Source of the DNA: JAXMHB01 sp046346965
Lineage (GTDB): Bacteria > Pseudomonadota > Gammaproteobacteria > Xanthomonadales > SZUA-5
Direction of reading: 5' to 3'
DNA: 64,000 bases
NCBI GenBank assembly: GCA_046346965.1
Contig: JAXMHB010000002.1
Location: 346,150-410,149, forward strand
In this document: piece after piece, positions 9,381 to 17,447 of the stretch
Layout of the letters: each line of letters begins with the position of its first letter
Position numbering within the stretch: position 1 is the first letter of the stretch
Notes under the pieces: generated by a model
The model's input: the letters and a program-made list of their open reading frames with translations, nothing else
Databases searched by the model: none
What the model was told of the DNA's origin: nothing
Made by a program: the position numbers and the translations under genes

Positions 9381-9751
9381 AATGATCGCCAGAAGCTGAC
9401 AGCAGAATCAACGAAGAAACGAACCAACTCGGGCGTTCTGAAGGGGGCAGCGGGCGTGCCATGGCGATGCGTCCAGCCAGCCAGACAAAGGCCAGCAGCA
9501 CCATCGTCACCGCACGGTAAGTGCCACGATGCGTGCAATCTCCTCGCCACGTTCCGACAGCTTGGCCTGTACCCAGGTCGAGAAGACGGACGCCTGAGAG
9601 GCCTGAAATGATGCCGGCCCCTACCATCAGCAGACCGGCTACCTCTTTGCGATTCCAGTCCGAGCGTCCGGATTCTCTCGCCGCCGACGGACGTAGCTCG
9701 GCGTCGTTGGTGGCCGGGGAGTGGATCCTTGTTTCGTTTGGGTTTGGCCAT
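9240..9751 (-). pseudogene. Possible small membrane protein, frameshifted
   Basis: An ATG at 9751 starts a basic N-terminus (MAKPKRNKDPLPGHQ). Further down, in shifting frames, lie a hydrophobic helix (EVAGLLMVGAGIISGLSG), an amphipathic piece (STWVQAKLSERGEEIARIV) and a second hydrophobic helix (TMVLLAFVWLAGRIAMA). If indels are corrected this would be a small two- to three-helix membrane protein. No family is recognised and the reconstruction is tentative. Confidence 0.25.
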
Positions 9752-10574
9752 GTTTCCACTCTATTCCCGGTGGCAGATAATGATCGTAATCTCGCAGTCC
9801 ATCTAGGCTCAGGCCTTCCGATGCTCAGCGTCGCGCACTTGCAGGTTTCCGAGCGCAACCAAGGTATCGAGGATACGAGGCAGGCGGTCGCGCCAGCGGC
9901 TGCGCGACCGGTGTGAAGCGGTTGGCAATGGCGTCGACGTCCAGCGCGGTGGGGGCCTGGGAGACGGCGTCGGCGACGGCGCGGATCTGGTCGATGATGT
10001 CTTTGGGCCAGGCGATGCGCGCGCTCGGTGTGGCGGCAGGGCTGTCCTCGCCAGCGTCCTCGTGGCCGGTGTCGATCTCGGCCTGTGTGGCGGCATGAGC
10101 GCCGGGTTCTGGAACTCGGGGCGCAACCAGCGGATGAGGCCGCGCGCTTCTTCGGCGGCGCGCTCGGCGTTGAGCGCGACCAGGCGTTCGAGCAGCGCCT
10201 CGTCGAGTTCGCGCACGGCGTCATCGCGGTTGCGGCCCTCGGGTGCGGCGCATTGCCGTTGACCGCCTGCATCAGCGGGGCGAGGTCAGACCAGCCGTAG
10301 GCAGCGAGCACGGCGGTCAGCTCGTCATGCAACTGGAGCACCGAGACCAGCCCGTGCTCGTGGATCAGCTTTTCCTTCGCGCTCAGCGCCTCGCCCGGCC
10401 TTGAGCTTTTCCAGCACGTTGTACATGCCGGTCAGTGTCAGCTCCGCATGCGCGGCCTGCTGGCGCTTGCGATGAGCGTCCAGCTGCTCGGCGAGGGCGC
10501 CGATGCGGTCTTTGAGTCCTTCTCCCTCCGGGAGAAGGTGGCCCACGGGGCGGATGAAACCTTCCGTCACACCC

Positions 10575-11020
10575 CAATTCTTGCCGCCGGTCCTGGACCG
10601 CGACATATAACGCTTCAAGCGCCCCCTCGATATCCCGAAGAAGCGTCGTTCAGAAACGAGGCTACAGCGACCCCGTGTGTGGCCAGGGCCTCGGTACGCG
10701 TCTTGTCTCTTTCCTCGTGTTCTCTGACGTTGTGCTGTCCACCATCGAGCTCTACCGCCAGCCACAACTCGTGGCAATAAAAGTCCAGAATGTAGGCCTG
10801 CATCGGCACCTGTCGGCGGAACTTCAGGCCCAGAAATCTCCGATCCCGCAGCAGAAACCAGAGTTTCGTTTCAGCATCGGTCTGTTGCTTGCGCAACTGG
10901 CGTGCGAAAGTCAATAGGTGCTTGGTAAAGCAGGCTTTCGGAGTGGGCCTGAGTTCGACGGCGTTCTGCGAGGATACGCTCTTATTCGGCCCGGTTTGAA
11001 CGGCATTTTCGTGTAGCGGG
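10575..11020 (-). pseudogene. DUF559 (Vsr-like endonuclease fold) protein, frameshifted
   Basis: The DUF559 core is clear from about 10917 downward: FARQLRKQQTDAETKLWFLL, GLKFRRQVPMQAYILDFYC and AVELDGGQHNVREHEERD. The D/E residues of ILDFYC and VELDGGQH form the Vsr-like nuclease site. Near 10655 the frame shifts, and the C-terminus continues as LRDIEGALEALYVAVQDRRQ in another frame. No good start codon is seen in the frame, so the N-terminus is uncertain. Cellular role unknown; the family is common as orphan genes beside palindromic repeats. Confidence 0.6.
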
Positions 11021-11030
11021 GCTTGAAAGC

Positions 11031-11165
11031 CGCCCTCATCCGGCCCTGCGGGCCACCTTCTCCCGGGGGAGAAAGGATTCCGTAGCGCGGCGTGACTGCT
11101 TTGATGACTTCTTCCGCTGGGGGCTTGCATCCCGCTGGTGTCTTGATTTCCGCTCCCGTCGGGCG
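11031..11165. repeat. Direct repeat copy 1 (about 135 bp) with internal palindrome
   Basis: Begins CGCCCTCATCCGGCCCTGCG and ends near CTCCCGTCGGGCG. It is about 95 percent identical by eye to the copy at 11293-11430 and contains the palindrome CTTCTCCCGGGGGAGAAAG. Confidence 0.75.
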
Positions 11166-11211
11166 TAGCGCGCACTGCGCCGGTCGCACGAGGGTCACTG
11201 CTTGGGAATCC

Positions 11212-11270
11212 CTCTCCCGTCGGGAGAGGGTGGCTGGCGCATAGCGCCAGACGGGTGGTCGCTTTCGAGG
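11212..11270. repeat. Short palindromic repeat CTCTCCCGTCGGGAGAG
   Basis: Palindrome CTCTCCCGTCGGGAGAGG followed by TGGCTGGCGCATAGCGCCAG. A diverged second copy lies at 11418-11475, directly against the R-M sequence. Confidence 0.65.
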
Positions 11271-11292
11271 GTCCCGGACAGCCCGTCAAAAT

Positions 11293-11430
11293 CGCCCTCA
11301 TCCGGCCCTGCGGGCCACCTTCTCCCCGGGGGGAGAGAAGGATTCCGTAGCGCGGCGTGACTGCTTTGATGACCTATTCCGCTGGGGGCTTGCATCTCGC
11401 TGGTGTCTTGATTTCCACTCCCGTCGAGCG
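11293..11430. repeat. Direct repeat copy 2 (about 138 bp)
   Basis: Same sequence as 11031-11165, 262 bases further on and in the same orientation. The duplication of the repeat block indicates repeat spread after or during the DUF559 insertion. Confidence 0.75.
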
Positions 11431-14413
11431 TGGGTGGCTGGCGCGTAGCGCCGGACGGGTGGTCGCTGTCGAAGGCGGGGAAGGGAAGGTCTCGAAGCAG
11501 CGGGTTTTGTTGTAGCGGGGACGATCCCTCCAGCGTTCCCCCCGCAGCCAACGCCCACGACGTGTGCGCTCTGGAAGACAGTATTCCCCGGGTAGACGGC
11601 GTCCTGCGGGCCGATCACAACGAGGACATGTTCGGGCCGAATTCCACCGTCCAGAATTGAAAGAGATCCGGTGCTTAGCAGTTTCTACTGTGACGATATA
11701 CCTGTGAAGGCCGCTGATAGCTGCGCGGACCTGTTCGTTGGTTCTCGGAAAAGCCACCAACGTTCCCGAACTCGCGGATCTCGATTGGTTATCCGTTCCG
11801 GCAGCACGCGGTCATGCAGTAGCTGCCAGATGGAAGGGGCGTCCTGGCGCAGATCTGGTTCTTCTCGTCCGTGTAGGTCGATTACAAAGACGTCACGACA
11901 GCGATTCCAACAAGTCCTCGCCATTCCGGAGTGGGTGAATCATATGCGCAGCAGTGGCAGACGTACCAATGAGCTCGAGCGCTTCAGCGCGCTTAACAAC
12001 AAACCCACGACCCCTAGAATTACGCCCGTGTTTGCAATGCGACGGGCTGCTATGAGTTGCGCTGCACCAACAATATTTGCACCCACTGAGAGGTCCGGGT
12101 AAGATTCGTCCCGACCGTTCGCGAAATTTCGTCGATTGTCCCGTCCGATCCTCGACTTCATGAACAAGCACTAGCTGGCGGCCTGCCTTTTCCCGCACGC
12201 CTACGGTCATTGAGATGCGTACTGCAGCACCGTCCGACGCTTCTACCCAAGGATGGTCGGAACCACGAACTTAAGGCTCATTCTCTCCGGCTCCGATAAC
12301 CGCACATCGACAACCCGGCGATTAAATGCTTGGCGCATTGAATTTGTAGTGATCAGGCCGAAGCTTCGCAGTGCACCCCAGCTGAGTGAGGGCGGCTGCA
12401 TGGTCCCACCAGTACATAACGAGGTCGGCTGAATCGGGTACGTGCGACCAAGCTGCGCGTAGTGCCTCGACGTACCCGTCGCCAAGCGCCGCACGTATTC
12501 GTGTCTTCCCAATAAACGGCGGATTCCCCACCACAAAGTCTGCCGCCGGCCACTCGGCCTTGCGTGGGTTTTTGTAGCGATACAAGGGGATGCGTGCACT
12601 GTCGTCCGGCACCGGTTCGCCAGTGACCGGATGGGCTTTCATCGTGCGGCCGTCCCAGCAGGTGACGGGCTTGCCGAACTCGTCGGTGACGATCTCGGCG
12701 CCGTCGTGGGCGAGCACGGCGTCCCGGCACTCGATGTTGTGGAAGTCTTTCAGCACCGGTTGCGGCGGGGCCACATGGCCGCGGGTGCGGAAATGCCATT
12801 GCAGATGGCCGATCCACAGCACCATCTCGGCGATGGCGGCGGCACGCGGGTTGATTTCGATGCCTAGGAACTGGTGCGGATCGACGCTGACACCGGACAG
12901 ATCCAGCAAACCCTGGGTATCACCCAGCTCGGTCGGTCAGTTCCAGCACCTCGCCTTCCAGGCGCTTCATGTGTTCCAGCGTGACGTACAGGAAGTTGCC
13001 GCTGCCGCAGGCCGGATCGAGCACGCGCACATGGCACAACTGGTGGTGGAAGGCGCGCACCGTGTTGATCGCACCCTTGCTGTCGCCCTCGGCCAGCAGC
13101 GTCAGTGCAGCAGCTTGTGCCGTGGTCAATCGGCCCGCAGCGGCTCGTTGACGGTGGGCAATACCAGGCGCTCGACATAGGCGCGTGGCGTGTAGTGCGC
13201 GCCGAGTGCGTGGCGATTCGGTAGGATCGCGCGCGCTCCAGCAGCGTACCGAAAATCGCCGGTTCGACGTGTTCCAGTCATGCCGCGCGGCGCGCGCCGA
13301 GTAGTGCACAATCTGATCGCGATCGAGTGCCAGCACCTGCGGCATGTTTGAACAGTTTGCCGTTGAAGCGCAGCAGATCGGCGCGCAGAATACGGAAAAC
13401 CCGCCACATCCATCGCCCGCCATAGTTCGGTCAGCAAGGGCACGAACTGCGCCGGGTGCTGTTCGCATTCGGCCAGCAGACGCTTGAAACTGTCCCGCGG
13501 CAGCGGATTCCACATCCTCGGCGAACAGCGTGAACAGGCAGCGCGTGAGGAATCCGGCCACGGTTTCCGCATCGAGCCCAGTGCGCTCCAGCGAGCGGGC
13601 CAATTCGGCCAGATCGCCGGCGATGGCGCGGAGTAACGCGTGCTGCGACGCGCGTAGGATCGAGCGCAGCCGGGTCCAGCAGATCGCGCGCGCAGCCGCA
13701 GGATGATCTCCTCGCGGTGCAGGTCGGCCAGCCGGATGCGATGCGAGGCGGGATCGGGAAAGGGCGTGTAGGTGGCGCCCGAGCGCGAAAACTCGGCATA
13801 CAGGTCGATGGTGTGACCCACATCCACCACTAGCAGAAGGGCGGCCGCCCCTCGTCCGCGGGCAGCGCGCGGGCGTACTCCTCGGCCTGCGAGCGAGCGC
13901 GCATCAGCGCCAGATCGAAGCCTCTGGTATGCACGCCGGCTTTGACCTTCTTCGCCTCGCAGACGAAATGCCCGCGATTGTAGAGATCGATGCGCCCGCC
14001 CGAGCTGCTGCCATCGCCATGACTAAACTGCACCCCGGCGCTCGAACACGTAAAGCGTTATCGCGCGTATCGGCGCTGGCCGGATCAGGTCGGGGCAGAT
14101 CCAGCAGCGCAATCAATTCCGGTCAGAAACGGCCTGGTAGTTCGCCAGTTCATTGCCGCCTGGCGCCCGACCAGCGGGCGATGAAAGCGTCAATCAGATG
14201 TGGGTCGGGCGTCATCCGATGAGTTTATCGGATCGGGTGGGCGAATCCAGGGCGAAGGTTGGGCCTTGAACGAGCGCTGTGCGTCGTTGCGAACCGCTGC
14301 GGCGCCTTTGGCGCTCCGCACTGTTGCCGGACGCGTGTGGTCCGCGGTCGAAGTGCCCTCATCCAAGGCATAAGGCTCCCCCACCTCAACACCCCCACCC
14401 CCACCCCCCAAAC

Positions 14414-14440
14414 GAAAAAGCCGCCCCAAGGCGGCCTTTT
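14414..14440 (-). terminator. Rho-independent terminator after the unknown gene
   Basis: Stem GCCGCC/GGCGGC with loop CCAA, with AAAAA on one side and TTTT on the other, so it can act in both directions. It lies 25 bases past the stop of the minus-strand gene at 14465. Confidence 0.8.
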
Positions 14441-14464
14441 CAACACCACACTGGCAGCGCGCAC

Positions 14465-14932
14465 TCAGGCACTGCTTGCCACCTTGGCCGCGCGTGGCTT
14501 GGCGAACCGGCTGCCGAGTTCGCGGCGGAAGCCGTCGAGGCCTACGCTGCGGCCGACGACTTTCAGCACCGAGTAGCCGCGGGTGGCGACGCGCATGGCG
14601 TCGCCGCCGAGGACGAAGGCGGTGTCTTCCATACGCGACAGCAATTGTGTCAGGCGAATGGCACGAGCTTTCAGTTGATCGCGTGCGCTCAAGTCGCGGA
14701 CGGCTTCGGCGACGTCCAGTGTGGCCGGCACCACCTGGGGATTTTCGGTCATGACGCGCAGAGCCTGGCGGCAGAAGGCTTCGGATTTTTGGCCCATTTG
14801 CGCCATCCGGCGCTTGTTGCCGGGCGGCAGGACGATGAGATCGGCCAGGGTGTTTTCGAGCGTTTCCAGCGCCGCGTCGACCGTGCTGATCTGGTCTTGG
14901 GTAATGGTAAAGCGGGTGTTGGTCTGATTCAT
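14465..14932 (-). CDS. Unknown 155-residue helical protein
   Basis: Start MNQTNTRFTITQDQ at 14932, chosen because AAGGAGA sits 7 bases upstream. The protein has no signal peptide or membrane segment and is predicted largely helical, with conserved-looking stretches LPPGNKRRMAQMGQKSEAFC, NPQVVPATLDVAEAVRDL and LLSRMEDTAFVLGGDAM, and a basic C-terminus. I do not recognise the family. It is the only intact gene between 8.4 and 20.5 kb. It sits between the R-M remnant and the 22-bp array, has its own terminator, and is likely expressed alone. Confidence 0.7.
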   Translation of the reverse strand: MNQTNTRFTITQDQISTVDAALETLENTLADLIVLPPGNKRRMAQMGQKSEAFCRQALRVMTENPQVVPATLDVAEAVRDLSARDQLKARAIRLTQLLSRMEDTAFVLGGDAMRVATRGYSVLKVVGRSVGLDGFRRELGSRFAKPRAAKVASSA

Positions 14933-15272
14933 GGTGTTTCTCCTTGCGTTTGGGATCGTGGCGGCCCTTGCCGCCCCGTGGTGCCGTCGTCGGCACGAGA
15001 AACAGGATGGCACCCGACTGTCCCACCGGCTGGGACGTTCTTCTGCCGATCGTCGGATCGATCGCAGCGATGCGGTGCGCGTAGCCGCCGGACACGTGGG
15101 TGGACCGGTACGGAGTGGTTGCTGGATGGATGCGGAGCGGTCGGTCGACCTGTGCGGAGTCGTCGCTGGACCTGTGCGGAGTCGTTGCCGGACGTATGCA
15201 GAGCAGCAGGTGAATCGATGCGGAGCGGTCGGTGGACCCGTGCGGAGTAGTCGTCGGACCTGCGCGGAGTCG

Positions 15273-16640
15273 ATCGTGTCCCGCGACGTGGTGTAAGACC
15301 GGAGCCACGTTGGTCATCTGGCTCGGCTGGGTCGCGAGGCTCAGGTTGCCATAGCGGGCAGGCTGATGTCTGCGGTGTCGGTGAGTTCGGTGATGGTCTC
15401 CAGGGTCATGTACCGGGCCCCACCCAGACCATTCGTCGTTCTGCTCGAGCAGGATGGCCCCGACCAGACGAGTGATGGCGGCCTCGTTGGGGAATATCCC
15501 GACGACGTCGGATTTCGCCGCTTGATCTCGCCATTCAGCCGCTCCAGCAGGGTTCGTGCTGTGGAGCTTTGCGCGATGCGCGGCCGGGAAGGTCATGTAG
15601 GCCAGGACATCGTCCTCGGCCTGATCCATCAGTGCTGCGAGCTTGGGTACGCTGGCGCGTAACTGGTCGGCCACGCGTCGCCACTGGTCCCGTGCCGATT
15701 TGGCGTCGTTCTGGGCGAAGGCGGTGCCGATGAAGGCGCTGACCACCCCGCCGCCCGCTGCGGCCGGCGTGGGCCAGCACATTGCGCATGAAGTGCACCC
15801 GGCAGCGCTGCCAGGTGGCGCCCAGCATGCCTTCGACACCGCTGCCTTGATGCCCTCGTGGCTGTCGGAGATCACCAGTTGCACGCCGCGCAGGCCGCGG
15901 CGGGTGAGCTTGCGCAGGAAGTCCTTCAAGAACACCTCGGCTTCCGAAGGCGCCACGTCCATGCCCAGCACTTCGCGGCGGCCATCGTCATTGACACCGA
16001 CCGCCACGATCACCGCCACCGACACGATCCTGCCGGCGCTGCGGACCTTGACGTAGGTGGCATCGATCCAGAGGTAGGGCCAGTCCCCCTCGACAGGCCG
16101 ATCGAGAAAGGCCTTCGACCCGCTCATCGATCTCCTCGCACACCCCGCGAGACCTGACTCTTGGAGATCCCGCTCATCCCCATCGCCTGCACCAGGTCGT
16201 CCACCGATCGGGTGGAGATGCCCTGGACGTAGGCCTCCTGAATCACCGCCGTCAGCGCCTTTTCGGCCATCCGGCAGGGCTCGAGAAAGCCAGGAGTGGC
16301 TGCCCTTGCGCAGCCGTGGAATCTGCAAATCGACGTTACCGGCACGGGTCTGCCAATCCCGCTCCCGGTAGCCGTTCCGCTGTACAGGCGATCCCGCGCT
16401 CTTCTCGCCGTAACCCGCGCCGATCCGCTCGGCGACCTCCAGCTCCATCAAGCGGTTGGCAGCGAAGCCGATCATCTCCCGCAGCAAATCGGCGTCCGGC
16501 GACTTCTCCAGCAACGCGCGCAGGCTCATCATCTCGTTCGTCATCGGTGGTTCCTCTGGTCTGGTTGGATCCGCAACCCAAACCTAAACCAGGGGCTTGC
16601 GGTGACACTCCAGACCTACACCACGTGCGGGGACACGACC
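15273..16640 (-). mobile_element. IS256-family insertion sequence
   Basis: About 1.37 kb, normal for IS256. The ends are imperfect terminal inverted repeats: left TCGTGTCCCGCGACGTGGTG, right the complement of CACCACGTGCGGGGACACGA. It is flanked by direct copies of CGCGGAGTCG (15263-15272 and 16641-16650), consistent with a target-site duplication. Removing the element and one copy restores the 22-bp phase of the surrounding array, which shows that it inserted into the array. Confidence 0.85.
15341..16544 (-). pseudogene. IS256/Mutator-family transposase, frameshifted
   Basis: Start MTNEMMSLRALLEKSPDADL, stop after DTADISLPAMAT; the span is 1204 bases, not divisible by three. The family pieces are all present in shifting frames: MIGFAANRLMELEVAERIGA, RNGYRERDWQTRAG, STRSVDDLVQAMGMSGISKS, the first catalytic Asp in YLWIDATYVKVR, the second in VISDSHEGIKAAVSK, RCRVHFMRNVLAHAG and FPNEAAITRLVGAILLEQND. 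At least six frame changes are needed, and each can be repaired by a single-base indel. Inactive as written. Confidence 0.85.
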
Positions 16641-17447
16641 CGCGGAGTCGTCGCCGGACCTGTGCGGAGTAGTCGTCGGACCGATGCGGAGTAGTCGTCG
16701 GACCGGTGCCCGGGTAGTCGCCGGACGAGTGCGGGTAGCCGGACCGATGCGGAGCAGTAGCCGGACCGGTGCGGAGTAGTCGCCGGACGAGTGCGGAGTC
16801 GTCGGTGGACGTATCCGCAGCGATGGCGCCATGGATGCGCACCGGTCGCGCGATGGATGCGCAGACGGTCGCGCTATGGCTCCGCATCGGTAGCGTGATC
16901 GGTGCGCAGCGGTCGCGGTACTGCTCCGCACACGTTGCGCAACCGCTATGCAGCGGTCGCGCTATGACTCCGCATCGATTGCGCGATGGGTATGCAAAGC
17001 GGTCGCGGTATGGCTCCACACCGGTCGCGCGATCGGTATGCGGCAAATGATCGGGCTATCGCTGCGCATGGGTGGCGCGATGGGAGCGCAGACGTCGCAG
17101 GGCTGCTGTGGAGTCGTCGCGCCATGGGTGTGCACACGGCCTCCAGCGTCGTCGGTCGCCTCGGCCAGAGAGCCCGCTATGCCCTTCGGCGACTTTCTCG
17201 CTGGAAACCGATTCAGCCGCCGTCGCGGCCACGTGACTTGATCAAGTCCCTGTCGCCTACGGCGCGGCTTACTCGCTCTGCAAACTGGCGACAGTGCAAC
17301 GCAGCCGCCGCATGGCTGGTCCCCGCCCCGCTTTTGCCCCTCCGCACTCATGTTTAATAAAGAGCTTCCCTGGCGCGCTGGCTGGTCAGATTCACGTAAC
17401 ATTGACGGTGCAGAGTGGGGTGCTCTGCATTCGACTGAAGTCGATCC

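Larger units (their letters stand above)
10517..11475. mobile_element. DUF559 gene with flanking palindromic repeats inserted in the R-M gene
   Basis: The R-M reading breaks off after ETFPFPAF (near 11475) and resumes at RIGALAEQLDAHRK (near 10520). In between lie a DUF559 open frame and several palindromic repeats. The motif CATCCG..CC...GGGCCACCTTCTCCC occurs on the plus strand at 11036 and 11298 and in inverted orientation at 10517-10560, so the DUF559 frame is bracketed by inverted copies. That is the layout of a mobile unit. Transposition by this family is not established and is inference. Confidence 0.5.
9809..14215 (-). pseudogene. MmeI-like type II restriction-modification enzyme, frameshifted and interrupted
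   Basis: Start MTPDPHLIDAFIARWSG at 14215. In order along the minus strand: an N-terminal nuclease-like part (GGRIDLYNRGHFVCEAKK, a D...E-x-K pattern), a helical spacer (LFTLFAEDVES), methyltransferase motif I (DPACGSGNFLYV), motif IV (VVGNPPFIGKTR), a target-recognition part (HRYIVTVETAKHR, RYNKTRCFETFP) and the C-terminal helix bundle (LAEQLDAHRKRQQAAH, LVALNAERAAEEARG, LPRILDTLVALG). Without the foreign insert it would be about 1150 residues, normal for this combined class I SAM-dependent DNA methyltransferase/nuclease family. At least ten frame changes and an insert of about 0.95 kb (roughly 10.5-11.5 kb) break it. No separate specificity gene is seen, as expected for the family. Confidence 0.8.
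15065..17150. repeat. Degenerate array with exact 22-bp period, split by an IS
   Basis: Units resembling TGCGGAGTAGTCGTCGGACC plus two bases start at 15109, 15131, 15153, 15175, 15197, 15219, 15241 and 15263, then after the IS at 16641, 16663, 16685, 16707 and so on to 17129. Spacing is 22 bases almost throughout, with only a few units of 18, 23, 24 or 26. The second half drifts to alternating TGCGCAG.GGTCGCG and TCCGCATCGGT.GCG units. About 30 units existed before the IS entered. Sequence identity between units is moderate but the phase is strict. Function unknown. Confidence 0.8.

Noticed and set aside
16336..17046. A coding repeat protein with 22-residue units across the array on the minus strand
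   Set aside because: The frame stays open because the 22-bp units lack stops in all frames; there is no start signal, the translation continues into transposase DNA, and the unit sequence drifts without preserving residues.
15065..17150. Plasmid iterons or a CRISPR array for the 22-bp repeats
   Set aside because: Iterons are few, nearly identical and sit beside a rep gene; here there are about 30 divergent units and no rep gene. CRISPR needs identical repeats with unique spacers, and there are no spacers or cas genes.
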